Source of the DNA: Lentzea cavernae
GTDB taxonomy: Bacteria > Actinomycetota > Actinomycetes > Mycobacteriales > Pseudonocardiaceae
Assembly: GCF_014653695.1 (NCBI RefSeq)
Contig: NZ_BNAR01000005.1
Coordinates: forward strand, 372,001-436,000
Length of the DNA: 64,000 nucleotides
Direction: 5' to 3'
Part shown: positions 27,005-35,631 of the stretch, in pieces
Position numbering within the stretch: the stretch's first letter is position 1
How the letters are laid out: the number at the start of each line of letters is the position of its first letter
Position numbers and translations under genes: made by a program
The notes under the pieces: model-generated
The model's database searches: none
Told to the model about the DNA's origin: nothing
The model's input: only the letters and a program-made list of their open reading frames with translations

Positions 27005-28204
27005 ATCACCGCTCCGGCACTCACCCCCGCCACGGCCGCTCCCCGCACCCTCACCGACATCTACGGCCCCGACGTCGCCGTCTGCGCCCGCCCCGCCCAG
27101 GAGCCGGCGGTGCCGTCGAGCAGGCACCGGATCACCCGCGACGTCCTGTCCGCCCGTCCCCTCGCCGTCGCCGCCGGCACTCCTGTCATCAGCAGCGCGG
27201 GTGGTACCGAGCCCAACCTGATCGCCACACTCCTCGACGGCGGTCTGCCCGTGGGCACCGACGCGCGGGAGTTCCGCACCGAGGCCGAGTTCGCCACCCG
27301 CGTCAGCGAAGCCCTCAGCGACGGTCTGCGCCTGTCCATGGAATACCCGCAGCCCGCCGGTGTGAGCCCCGACGAACGTTCGGTGAAGAGCGCCGAGCTC
27401 GTCGGCTACCTCAACAACAAGGCCAGCATCAGCACCTTCGTGGAGCCGCGGTTCCAGGCACGCCGCCAGATCGTGGCCATCGGTGAACTCGCCGAGGCCA
27501 CGCCCGCCGAGAAGTCCTGGGTCCTCAAAGCCGCCACCAACGCCGCCCACGGCGCCAGCCTCGACGTCTACCTGCACCGCGCGGGAGACCTCGTGACCCT
27601 GCCCGCGTTCACCGGCGTGCTCAGCGAGGTCGTCGTCGAGGAGTACCTGAACATCCACCGCAACTGGGGCGTCCAGCTCTACGTCGCCGCCGACGGGAAG
27701 GCCCGCCTGCTCGCGGTCACCGACCAGCGCATCGACGCTCACGGCGTCTACGCCGGGGCTCGCTTCGGGCTCGTCGTGCCCCTCCCCGCCGATCTGCTCA
27801 CCGAGTGCCTCGCGATCGCCCAGCGCGCCGCCGACGTCGGTTACCGCGGCATGTGCAGCCTCGACTGCGCCCAGACGCACGACGGCAGACTCGTCATGCT
27901 CGACCTCAACTTCCGCATCACCAGCGGCTCCATCCCGTTGCTGGCGCTGCACACCGTCCGCCCGGACGCCCTCGACCGCCCCTCGGAGTCCACCAAACTC
28001 ACCACCACGGCGCCGATCGCCGCGCTGCTGGCCGCGCTGCGTCCCGCGTTGCACCGCGGAGGTCTGCTCGTCACCGGCGGCCACGACACGCGCCGCACCG
28101 ACAACCCGGTCAAGCAGGCCACCCTGCACCTGATCGTCTTCGGGGACGATCCCGGCGACGTCACGACCCGCCGCTCCGCGCTGGAGGCCATGTACAACCG
28201 TTGA
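27005..28204 (+). CDS. ATP-grasp domain protein, probable ATC start
   Basis: The product (about 400 residues) shows ATP-grasp features: YLNNKASISTFVEPRF, ATPAEKSWVLKAATNAAHG for the nucleotide-binding strands, VVVEEYLN, KARLLAVTDQRIDAHGVYAG and LVMLDLNFRITSGS with the metal-binding D and N. An N-terminal pre-ATP-grasp segment is encoded in frame back to at least 27056 (DIYGPDVAVC). No ATG, GTG or TTG exists in frame from the TAG at 26885 to 27110. A good AAGGGAG site seven bases before ATC at 27005 makes ATC the likely start; GTG at 27110 would truncate the N-terminus. Such enzymes ligate carboxylates to amines, for example in peptide-like metabolites. The substrate is unknown. Confidence 0.75.
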   Translation: MTAPALTPATAAPRTLTDIYGPDVAVCARPAQEPAVPSSRHRITRDVLSARPLAVAAGTPVISSAGGTEPNLIATLLDGGLPVGTDAREFRTEAEFATRVSEALSDGLRLSMEYPQPAGVSPDERSVKSAELVGYLNNKASISTFVEPRFQARRQIVAIGELAEATPAEKSWVLKAATNAAHGASLDVYLHRAGDLVTLPAFTGVLSEVVVEEYLNIHRNWGVQLYVAADGKARLLAVTDQRIDAHGVYAGARFGLVVPLPADLLTECLAIAQRAADVGYRGMCSLDCAQTHDGRLVMLDLNFRITSGSIPLLALHTVRPDALDRPSESTKLTTTAPIAALLAALRPALHRGGLLVTGGHDTRRTDNPVKQATLHLIVFGDDPGDVTTRRSALEAMYNR

Positions 28205-28322
28205 GGCGCCGCGACGCCCGGCAGCCCTTGCCGAACAGGTTCACCGGAGTGCGCGAGGTCGTACGTGGTGTGCGGCGCGACGTCACGGGTACTCGGCCGG
28301 GCGACCCGACAGGAGCGAGCCC

Positions 28323-28553
28323 ATGCGTGGCGACATCGAGACCTACTTCGAAGACGGCCTGTGGAAGAACAGGGTGCAGGGCGGCGACCAGGTGTCCAGC
28401 ACCCACCTCACCAGGAAGGATGCGGCCACGAATGGTCGTGAGATGGCGATCGTGCACGCGGTGGACCACATCATCCGGGACCGTGACGGCACGATCAGCG
28501 AGCACGACGTCTACCCTCGTGGCCGCGACCCCCACACCGCTCTCCCGGGCTGA
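28323..28553 (+). CDS. DUF2188 family small protein
   Basis: The 76-residue product (DGLWKNRVQGGDQVSSTHLT, then AATNGREMA, HIIRDRDGTISEHDVYPRG) matches DUF2188, whose members have a short segment of W-x-V, ...A...G...A and DG.I..HD.YP-type motifs. The function is unknown; members are common in actinobacterial stress loci. Confidence 0.8.
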   Translation: MRGDIETYFEDGLWKNRVQGGDQVSSTHLTRKDAATNGREMAIVHAVDHIIRDRDGTISEHDVYPRGRDPHTALPG

Positions 28554-28660
28554 ACCCGCAGCCGGGCCGGCCGTCCAGGACGGGTCGAACCAGCCGATGT
28601 CGTGGAGGAAACCGGTGCCAGCCGTGAACAACCGGCCTTTGCCCGGTGGTGTGACCGCAG

Positions 28661-29392
28661 GTGCACGTACCTGATGGGTCGCCTCGGTCGGTGAGCGCCG
28701 CGCGAGCGGCGGTGATCGCCGCGCTCCGCGGCAACACGAGCGAGCTCGACGCCCTGGCGCGCGTCATCCGCGCGTGCGTGGACGTGCTGCCGGTGGACGG
28801 TGCCTCGATCTCGGTGATGAGCGGCCCGCGGGAGCGGGAGACGTTGTACGCGAGCGACGAGATCGCGACGGAGATCGAGAACGTCCAGTTCACCCTGGGC
28901 GAGGGCCCGTGCTTCGAGGCGTTCTCGACCCGCAAGCCGGTGCTGGTTCCCGACCTGCCGCAGGCGTCGGTGCTGGAGTGGCCGGTGTTCGCGGCCGCGA
29001 TCGCCGCGCTGCCCATCGGTGCGATCTTCGCGTTCCCGTTGCAGGCGGGCGCGATCGGCATCGGCGCCCTCGACCTCTACCGCAGGCGGCCCGGCTGGCT
29101 CTCGGCCGACGAGCTCACCGTGGCGCTGGAGGTGGTCGACGTCGTGACGGCCGTGCTGCTCGGTGTGCTCCTGGGCGAGGTCGACGACACCGCCGGCCTT
29201 CGGGGTGTGATGTCGCCCGGCCGTGAACAGGTGCACCAGGCCACCGGCATGCTCGTCGCAGCCCTCGGCATCTCCGCGGAGGAGGCTCTGTCCCGGTTGC
29301 GGGGCCACGCCTTCGCAAAGGACAGGTCGCTGGACGAGCTCGCCAGGGACATCGTGAGCCGCAGGCTGTCCCCGCTGGAGCTCGCCACATGA
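28661..29392 (+). CDS. GAF and ANTAR domain regulator (1)
   Basis: The 243-residue product has a GAF-like sensor (about 35-165: DGASISVMSGPRERETLYAS, GEGPCFEAFSTRKPVLVPDL) and a C-terminal ANTAR domain (GREQVHQATGMLVAALGISA and EALSRLRGHAFAKDRSLDEL). ANTAR domains bind paired RNA hairpins and prevent transcription termination. The GTG at 28661 is the longest start; the GTG at 28691 is an alternative. A second copy follows 63 bases downstream. Confidence 0.85.
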   Translation: MHVPDGSPRSVSAARAAVIAALRGNTSELDALARVIRACVDVLPVDGASISVMSGPRERETLYASDEIATEIENVQFTLGEGPCFEAFSTRKPVLVPDLPQASVLEWPVFAAAIAALPIGAIFAFPLQAGAIGIGALDLYRRRPGWLSADELTVALEVVDVVTAVLLGVLLGEVDDTAGLRGVMSPGREQVHQATGMLVAALGISAEEALSRLRGHAFAKDRSLDELARDIVSRRLSPLELAT

Positions 29393-29455
29393 CCACGCAC
29401 GAGACGGCAACACGGTCCTGGCAGCACGACCGCCGGACGAACATGACAGGAGCTG

Positions 29456-30226
29456 GTGATGAGCGATAACGCACCGTCCACGACAGAGCGGGAGTCGCGG
29501 TTGCTCCGGGCGCTGGTCCAGCTCGCGGACACGCTCGTCGACGACTACGACGTGGTGGACCTGCTGCACGGGCTGGTCGAGCACTGCGTCCAGTTGCTGG
29601 ACGCGACGGCGGCCGGGCTGATGCTGTCCGACCAGCACGGCGGCTTGCGCGTGGTGGCCTACACCTCCGTCCAGACGCGGATGCTCGAGCTGTTCCAGGT
29701 CCAGGCGAGCGAAGGCCCGTGCCTCGACTGCGTGCACAGCGGTGAGCCGGTGCTGGTCGCGGACCTGTCGACGGAACTGAGGCGCTGGCCCAGGTTCGCG
29801 CCACTCGCCGTCGAGGAGGGGTTCGCCTCCGTGTACGCGGTGCCGATGAGGTTGCGCCGCGAGACCATCGGCACGTTGAACCTGTTCCGCCGCGACACCG
29901 GGTTGCTCAACGACGAGGACATGCTGGTCGTGCGCGCGTTGGCGGACACGGCGACGATCGGCATCCTGCAGGAACGCGCCATCCGGCGCAGTGAGATCGT
30001 CACCGAGCAGCTGCAGACGGCGCTGAACAGCCGGGTCGTCATCGAGCAGGCCAAGGGAGTGCTGGCGTTCGCCGGGGATCTGGAGATGGAGCAGGCGTTC
30101 AACGCCTTGCGGAGCTACGCGCGCAGCGCCGGCCGTCGCCTGGCCGATGTGGCCCGCGAACTCGTCGTCGGAGAACTGCGTCCCGCCGACCTGCTCGCCG
30201 TGCGGCGTCCTGCTTCTGACGCGTGA
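29456..30226 (+). CDS. GAF and ANTAR domain regulator (2)
   Basis: The 256-residue product has a GAF domain (LLDATAAGLMLSDQHGGLRV, SEGPCLDCVHSGEPVLVADL, AVPMRLRRETIGTLNLFR) and an ANTAR domain (TALNSRVVIEQAKGVLAFAG, AFNALRSYARSAGRRLADVA). The EGPC motif and spacing match actinobacterial GAF-ANTAR regulators. The start is the GTG at 29456 or the ATG at 29459, behind ACAGGAG. It probably forms a unit with the first GAF-ANTAR gene. Confidence 0.9.
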   Translation: MMSDNAPSTTERESRLLRALVQLADTLVDDYDVVDLLHGLVEHCVQLLDATAAGLMLSDQHGGLRVVAYTSVQTRMLELFQVQASEGPCLDCVHSGEPVLVADLSTELRRWPRFAPLAVEEGFASVYAVPMRLRRETIGTLNLFRRDTGLLNDEDMLVVRALADTATIGILQERAIRRSEIVTEQLQTALNSRVVIEQAKGVLAFAGDLEMEQAFNALRSYARSAGRRLADVARELVVGELRPADLLAVRRPASDA

Positions 30227-30375
30227 CTCCTCCCGTCGCTTCGACTTCCCGGCCGGCGCGCGCAGGGGTGCTGTCGCGTGCCGCAACGACGGAGTGCGGG
30301 TAGCCTGATCTGGTTGCTGGTGGGCAACAACCGCCCGGACCCGCGGTCTCGTCACCTCGTCGTGAGGAGAACGTC

Positions 30376-31653
30376 GTGGGCGTCAGCACCGAGTCGATCG
30401 CGTTCACGCGCAAGAGGATCGCGCTCATCTCCGAGCAGGCGAGTCCCCTGGCCGAACCGGGTGTGGCCGCCGCCGGGAGCCTGAGCCGCCACGTCGCAGG
30501 ACTCGCCGCCGCGTTGTCCTCCCTCGGTCACCGGGTCGTCGTCTACACCCGGCGCGACCACCCCCACGTACCCCAGCGCGTGCACACCCCTCACGGTTAC
30601 GACGTCGTGCACGTGCCGGCCGGTCCAGCCTTGAAGCTCGGGCCGGAGGAAGTGCTCGCCCACGCGGGAGACTTCGTCGAGTTCCTCGAGCTCGACTGGA
30701 ACGAGCGCCCTCCTGATGTCGTGCACGCCCACGGCTGGCTGTCCGGCATCGCGGCCGTGCTCAGCGTCCGGGGCAGCCGGACACCTGTCGTGCAGACGTT
30801 CCACTCGCTCGGTTCGGTGCGACCGCAGGACCACCGCGCGACCGATTCCGACTCGACCAAGCGCCGCACGGTGGAGCGGCTCGTCGGTCACGAGGCCACC
30901 CGCGTCGTCGCGACCTCGTCGGTGGAAGCGCGCGCCGTGATGGGGATGGGCGTGGACCGGTCGAAGCTCGTCGTGGTCCCCACCGGCGTCGACCTCGACC
31001 TGTTCTCGTCAGGGCCCGAGACCGCCGGCCGGCGTCGTCCGCGCAGGATCGTGGCGGTGGGCAGGCTCTTGCCGCGCAAGGGATTCGACGACCTGATCCG
31101 CTTGCTGTCCACTGCGGACGGTGTGGAGCTGGTGATCGCCGGTGGCGCGCCCGGGAACTCGCACGGTGATCCGGAGTCGAAGAGGCTGCTCGCGCTGGCT
31201 CGTTCGGTGGGTGTCGGCGATCGTGTGGTGCTCGCGGGCCACGTGCCGCACGCCGCGCTGCCCGCGCTGCTGCGGTCCGCCGACGTGGTGGCGTGCACCC
31301 CGAGGCAACGGTCGTCCGCCGGGGTGGCGCTGGAGGCGATGGCCTGCGGTACCCCGGTTCTCGCCACCGCGGTCGGTGGTCTCGTCGACGTCGTGGTGGA
31401 CGGACTGACCGGCGTGCTGGTGCCCCCGGACAAGCCGCAGGCGGCCGCCACGGCGTTGAGGGCCCTGCTCGCCGACGGCGCATACCGGGAGTTGCTCAGC
31501 GCCGCAGGCCACGACAGAGCACGCGCGCGGTACTCGTGGCACCGCGTCGCCTCCGATCTGGTGCGCGCCTACTCCGCGGCGAGCGCCCAGCAGACGCTTC
31601 CCGTCGCCGGGCTGCGGTCCGCACGCGCGCGAACGGGTTCGGCTCCGGCGTGA
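30376..31653 (+). CDS. GT4-family glycosyltransferase
   Basis: The 425-residue product has the two-domain GT-B layout: an N-terminal acceptor domain (GVAAAGSLSRHVAGLAAAL, PDVVHAHGWLSGIAAVL, TPVVQTFHSLG) and a C-terminal donor domain (RIVAVGRLLPRKGFDDLI, VGVGDRVVLAGHVP, and SSAGVALEAMACGTPVLAT with the E-x7-E motif). GT4 enzymes of this kind retain the anomeric configuration and use nucleotide sugars. The N-terminal text recalls MshA- or glycogen-type enzymes, but acceptor and donor cannot be read. The start is a GTG at 30376 behind a GAGGAGAA site. Confidence 0.88.
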   Translation: MGVSTESIAFTRKRIALISEQASPLAEPGVAAAGSLSRHVAGLAAALSSLGHRVVVYTRRDHPHVPQRVHTPHGYDVVHVPAGPALKLGPEEVLAHAGDFVEFLELDWNERPPDVVHAHGWLSGIAAVLSVRGSRTPVVQTFHSLGSVRPQDHRATDSDSTKRRTVERLVGHEATRVVATSSVEARAVMGMGVDRSKLVVVPTGVDLDLFSSGPETAGRRRPRRIVAVGRLLPRKGFDDLIRLLSTADGVELVIAGGAPGNSHGDPESKRLLALARSVGVGDRVVLAGHVPHAALPALLRSADVVACTPRQRSSAGVALEAMACGTPVLATAVGGLVDVVVDGLTGVLVPPDKPQAAATALRALLADGAYRELLSAAGHDRARARYSWHRVASDLVRAYSAASAQQTLPVAGLRSARARTGSAPA

Positions 31654-31850
31654 CGGCGCGGCTCGCGCACGTGCGCGGTGTCCGGGCAGTCCTCCGCCCG
31701 GCGGAGGCCGCGCGCCCGAGTCGGTGAGGCCGCGGGTGCCCGTCGAGTGCCGAGGCGCGCGTTGATCTGGGGGGTCGCTCAGGACACGAAACCGCCGGGT
31801 TCGGTGCGCCGGTGTGCCGCCGCAGCGGAGCCGAGCGTCCGCGGTACCGG

Positions 31851-32423
31851 TCAGTCGTCGCCCGGCGGGCGCGACGACGCGGGCGCTGCCGGATCGAGAT
31901 CCGCCTGGCGCAGGCGGAACACCTGCAGTTCGACACCGAAGTACTTCGTCGTCTCCCCCACCCAGTGCATTCCGTTGTTCCGCATCGTGGTGGCGGCGCG
32001 GGTGTTGGCGGGACGGATGACGGCGAAGACCTCGTTCACGTCGTGCTGGAAGGCCCACCGGGCGAGCACGTGGGTCGCCTCGGTCGCATAACCGTTGCCC
32101 CACACGTCGGGACGCAGGTGCCAGCCGATCTCCAGATCTTCCTCACCCGGTGGCAGCGGCAGGAGGACGGCGCCACCGATCAGCAGGCCGTCGGCGGTGC
32201 GCTCGATCGCCCACCGGCCCGCCGCGGCGGGCAGACGGGCGCTTTCGGCGGCCCACTGCTGCAGCAGCAACCGCATCGCGGCCTTGTCCGCGACCTGGTC
32301 CATCTCCGGGCTGAGCCAGCGGGTCACCTCCGCGTGCCCGTAGATCTCCAGCGCGGCCGGCGCGTCGTCGACGTGCCAGGGACGCAGCGTCAGCCGTTCG
32401 CTGACAAGGGTCTTCGCGGTCAT
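31851..32423 (-). CDS. RimJ/RimL-type GNAT acetyltransferase
   Basis: From the ATG at 32423 the product has 190 residues: SERLTLRPWHVDDAPAALEI, then GRWAIERTADGLLIGGAVLL, LEIGWHLRPDVWGNGYATEA and NTRAATTMRNNGMHWVGETT. This is the acetyltransf_3/RimJ subfamily. Targets vary from ribosomal proteins to small amines. Its start overlaps the stop of the upstream RGCVC gene by four bases, so they are coupled. Confidence 0.87.
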   Translation of the reverse strand: MTAKTLVSERLTLRPWHVDDAPAALEIYGHAEVTRWLSPEMDQVADKAAMRLLLQQWAAESARLPAAAGRWAIERTADGLLIGGAVLLPLPPGEEDLEIGWHLRPDVWGNGYATEATHVLARWAFQHDVNEVFAVIRPANTRAATTMRNNGMHWVGETTKYFGVELQVFRLRQADLDPAAPASSRPPGDD

Positions 32424-32584
32424 GAGCAGATGCAGCCGCGTGGCAGCGCGGACACCGTGGTGGCCGTGCAGTAACGCACACCGAGCGCGTCGTGCTCGGC
32501 CCACTGGTGCGGGCAGACGGCGCAGACGCCGGTGGTCTCGGCCTGGTCGTCGAGGTCGAGGAGCTGTGGTGTGGACGTGGGCAT
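32420..32584 (-). CDS. RGCVC-family small cysteine-rich protein
   Basis: This 54-residue protein has VCAVCPHQWAEHDALGVRYC and ends ALPRGCICS. The two Cys pairs and His residues could bind zinc. The pattern matches small actinobacterial RGCVC proteins of unknown role. The start is the ATG at 32584. The longer open frame to 32917 lacks conservation signals. Confidence 0.75.
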   Translation of the reverse strand: MPTSTPQLLDLDDQAETTGVCAVCPHQWAEHDALGVRYCTATTVSALPRGCICS

Positions 32585-32986
32585 GCGAGAACTCCGATGA
32601 GCGTGGGCGGGAAGGAGGTGGTGCCGGGCTGCGTGGTGCGCCCAAGGCGGCATCAGCTCGACCGCTGCTGCTCGACGTGTCCTCGGTAACCCCCATCCTA
32701 CCTGGCTCCCGGCCGATCGGCCGCCTCCGGCGACGCGGTACCGCCTCGGGCGCACGCCTGTCATCCTTGTGACACAACGATTTCCCTTGTGTCGAAGCCG
32801 TTGCGGGAGGTGGCGCCGGGTAGCTCGGACTGCGAGCACATCGAGAATGTCAGGCACATCCGCACACGGGAGAGATAGTGCGCTGTGGACAGTCCCTGGA
32901 GGCAGCACCAGGCGCACGAGCCGGTTACCGCACGTCCTCCACCAGCTCGAGCCGGCGGTCGCAGGCGGACACGAAGGCCGATTCGG
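32585..32986. other. Intergenic region with short dyads
   Basis: No gene is supported. TTGTGACACAA (32767-32777) is a palindrome around a central A, and CCTTGTG repeats at 32765 and 32785, two helical turns apart. These could be a regulator site for the RGCVC-acetyltransferase unit, but no owner is evident. Confidence 0.35.
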
Positions 32987-33526
32987 TCATCTGGCTTCTC
33001 CCGCCCTTTGCCCGGGTACGCGGCCGTCCCCTGTCTCCGTGCTGTCCACAGTGGACTCATCGGACCCGTGGGCGCCTTCGTGGAACAGCTGCTCGACGGT
33101 GTCGGAGTTGCCGCGCCGGGCGGCGCGCATCATCGTGCGGTGGGCGGCGGAGGCTTCCGTCCCCGGCGGGACGACCAGCAGCGTGAGGCGGCGCCGGTCC
33201 CCCGCGACGAGGTCGACGGTGTGCGCGGGCCTGGACCAGAACCCGCTGAGCCGGACGCGAACACCGTCGGCGGCGATCTGGCGCGGCGCGGTGTCCCACT
33301 CCGTCAGGTTGTAGCTCACCCGCGGGATCTCCCCCAGCCGAACTGCCAGCACCGCGAGCAGCGCCGGCAGTTCGGCGGCGAGGTCCCGGGAACGCGGCCA
33401 CCAGGCACCGTCGACATACCCCGTGCTGAGCGCCTTCGGTTCCAACCGCAGACGCGGCTGGTGCCGAGGCTGCTCGTCGGCCGTGGCGACCGGAGGGGCG
33501 ATGGACTGGTGCGGAGCCGACGTCAT
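32987..33526 (-). CDS. DUF5994 family protein
   Basis: The 179-residue product (RLRLEPKALSTGYVDGAWWP, RSRDLAAELPALLAVLA, VSYNLTEWD, VRLSGFWSRPAHTVDLVAG, LTLLVVPPGTEASAAHRTMM) matches the actinobacterial DUF5994 family by its start and the YNLxEWD and FWSRPAHTV segments. The last 35 residues are acidic and disordered-looking. The function is unknown. Confidence 0.8.
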   Translation of the reverse strand: MTSAPHQSIAPPVATADEQPRHQPRLRLEPKALSTGYVDGAWWPRSRDLAAELPALLAVLAVRLGEIPRVSYNLTEWDTAPRQIAADGVRVRLSGFWSRPAHTVDLVAGDRRRLTLLVVPPGTEASAAHRTMMRAARRGNSDTVEQLFHEGAHGSDESTVDSTETGDGRVPGQRAGEAR

Positions 33527-33972
33527 GCCGGGACTCCCGTCTCCGGCCGGAAAAAGGCCGGTTCAGGTTCTGCCGAGCACGACCTGGGCTTGACCGCGCA
33601 GGTACGAAATGTTCTCGGCAGAATTGACACTACACTTTTTTCACACCCCCGGCAGATTGGGCCGCACGCCATTTCCACCTCTTTTCCTTTGCCGTCAGCG
33701 CTGCTGGCGGGTCGAGTGCCGTGGCTGACAGCTGTTCGGCCGTTCGGACGCCGAATTTCCACCTCGGTTCGCCCGGTCGTTGACGCCGATTGTGCGAAAT
33801 GATCCGAAGAGTGTTCGGGCGGACTGTTCCGGCGTTAAGCTGGCAGAACCGCCAGGACCCCGCGGCCGTTCTGCTCTCGTGAGGAGACGCCAGTGGGCAA
33901 CGCGCGCATTGATCGACACCGGCAGATCCTCGGCATGGTCGCGGAACTGCCCGAGAACTCGGGTCGGCGGTC
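33527..33972. other. Intergenic region before the third GAF-ANTAR gene
   Basis: No supported gene. An A/T-rich patch near 33624-33645 (unusual for this window) could mark the promoter of the minus-strand DUF5994 gene. Confidence 0.35.
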
Positions 33973-34743
33973 GTGCCTCGTCTCGCGGACGAGGTGATGA
34001 GAGTGTCGGACCGACGGGTGGCACAGACGTTCGCGCAACTGGCCGACACATTGGTGGAGCGGTTCGACAGCGTCGAGTTCCTGCACGTCTTGGCCGAGCG
34101 CAGCGTCGAGCTGCTCCCCGTGAACGCGGCGGGCATCCTGCTCGCGAACGACGGCGGGAAGCTCGAACTGGTGGCCGCGTCCACGCATCTGGCCCGTCCG
34201 CTCGAGGAGCTCCTGTCGCAGAGCGGGGACGGACCCTCCGAGGAGTGCTTCCGCTCGGGACAGATGGTGCGTTGTCCCGATCTGCGCGCGCGACCGCCGC
34301 GGTGGTCGCGGTTCGCCGCCGTGGCCGTGCCGCTCGGTTTCGCCGCGGTCGACGCGGTGCCGATGCGGTTGCGGAACGAGGTCATCGGTTCGCTGACCCT
34401 GTTCCGGATGTCGCCCGGCGCACTGCCCGCCGAGGCCGAGGCCCTGGCTCGGTCCTTCTCGAACGTGGCGACGATCAGTCTCTTCCAGGCGCGCGCGGCC
34501 TCGCGCGCCCAGCCGGTCGCCGAACAGCTGCAGACCACGTTGTCGGACCGGGTGCTGATCGAGCAGGCCAAGGGCGTGCTGATGGAGCGCCTGGAGATCG
34601 AGGTGGCGGATGCCCTGTCGCTCATGCGGAACTACGCGCGCAACACCGGCCAGCTGCTGGCGGACGTCGCGAGGCAGGTCACCGAGCGGTCACCGGAGGT
34701 CGCCGGGCTGACGAGGATCTCCAAGCCGCGGCCCCGCTGGTGA
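33973..34743 (+). CDS. GAF and ANTAR domain regulator (3)
   Basis: The 256-residue product resembles copy 2: a GAF domain (ELLPVNAAGILLANDGGKLE, AVDAVPMRLRNEVIGSLTLF) and an ANTAR domain (QTTLSDRVLIEQAKGVLMER, LMRNYARNTGQLLADVARQ). The GAF domain has DGPSEECF where the others have EGPC. The GTG at 33973 is the start used; a later GTG at 34002 would also keep both domains. The 3' end overlaps the convergent STAS gene by 54 bases. Confidence 0.88.
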   Translation: MPRLADEVMRVSDRRVAQTFAQLADTLVERFDSVEFLHVLAERSVELLPVNAAGILLANDGGKLELVAASTHLARPLEELLSQSGDGPSEECFRSGQMVRCPDLRARPPRWSRFAAVAVPLGFAAVDAVPMRLRNEVIGSLTLFRMSPGALPAEAEALARSFSNVATISLFQARAASRAQPVAEQLQTTLSDRVLIEQAKGVLMERLEIEVADALSLMRNYARNTGQLLADVARQVTERSPEVAGLTRISKPRPRW

Positions 34744-35157
34744 CGTCGCCGGGGTCACGCGCCGGCACGCCAGCGCCTCCTCGACGTCGAGGTGGAGGTC
34801 CATGACCCCCGACAGGCCGGTGATCATCAAGGGCAGCCGCACCTGGCGGGTGCGCGCGACGACGCACAACCTCGTGCCCGGCGGTCGTGCCGCCGCGCTC
34901 ACGTCGACCAGGAAGGTGAGGCCGGCGGCGCAGAGGAAGGTCACCCCGCTGAGGTCCAGGACCAGGTGGTGGGTGGACCACAGCTGCTCGGTGGTCTGAT
35001 CGCGAAGTGAGGCGCAGTTGGTCATGTCGACCTCACCGCTCAAAGCGACCACGACGGCTCCCGAAGACTCGGTCGACACGCTGAGGAGTTCGGTCGAGCA
35101 GAGGTTCAGCACATCGGGTCGCGAGCCGACCGGCAGGATGAGATCGATGTGCGCCAT
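34690..35157 (-). CDS. STAS-domain protein lacking the usual phospho-serine
   Basis: From the ATG at 35157, behind GAGGGAGAG, the product has 155 residues. It has a SpoIIAA-like STAS domain (GAVVVALSGEVDMTNCASLR, LVLDLSGVTFLCAAGLTFLV, LPLMITGLSGVMDLHLDVEE). The position that normally reads DSSG or GSAG reads CAAG, so the phosphorylated Ser is replaced by Ala. It may be an antagonist that anti-sigma kinases cannot switch off, or it may do something else. The upstream GTG-less extension to 35202 is unlikely. Confidence 0.8.
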   Translation of the reverse strand: MAHIDLILPVGSRPDVLNLCSTELLSVSTESSGAVVVALSGEVDMTNCASLRDQTTEQLWSTHHLVLDLSGVTFLCAAGLTFLVDVSAAARPPGTRLCVVARTRQVRLPLMITGLSGVMDLHLDVEEALACRRVTPATSPAGPRLGDPRQPGDLR

Positions 35158-35407
35158 GGAACTCTCCCTCGTCGGCTGACGCGACGCCGGGGTCCAGGGC
35201 ATGTGCTGCCGACGCTACACCTCTGGGACGCGGGTGGGACCACGCGCGAGGCCACGTCACCGTTCCGCCGCTCGCGGGGGCGTCGACATTTCGGGGAAGG
35301 ACGAACGACTGGACGAGGTTCCGCTCCGAGGCCGTCGTCCGGCGCACAGCGGAGTTCGTGGCACCAGTGCCGGGAGGACCGCCCTCCTGCTCCACTGACA
35401 GCCCGGA

Positions 35408-35435
35408 GGGAGCGTGCGCTGAGAGGCACGCTCCC
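35408..35435 (-). terminator. Hairpin terminator of the csbD-like gene
   Basis: GGGAGCGTGC at 35408-35417 pairs with GCACGCTCCC at 35426-35435 (10-bp perfect stem, 8-base loop), about 20 bases after the csbD-like stop on the minus strand. Confidence 0.65.
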
Positions 35436-35454
35436 GTGAAGGCGAGAAGACCGG

Positions 35455-35631
35455 TCAGCTCTTCTTGAACGCGTCCTTGACCTTCTCGACACCTTCCTTG
35501 AGGTGGCCCTTGCCCTGGTCGGCCTGGCCCTCGGTCTCAAGACTGGTGTCGTCGGTCGCGTTGCCGACGCCTTCCTTGACCTTGCCCTTGAGCTGGTCGG
35601 CCTTGGCGTCGAACTTGTCGTCGGTGCCCAT
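35455..35631 (-). CDS. CsbD-like general stress protein
   Basis: The 58-residue product (DKFDAKADQLKGKVKEGVGN and GQADQGKGHLKEGVEKVKDA) is a CsbD-family protein: short, very hydrophilic and built of two related KGKxKE-type helices. CsbD proteins are induced by general stress. The ATG at 35631 follows AGGAAGG. The family has no known enzymatic role. Confidence 0.88.
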   Translation of the reverse strand: MGTDDKFDAKADQLKGKVKEGVGNATDDTSLETEGQADQGKGHLKEGVEKVKDAFKKS

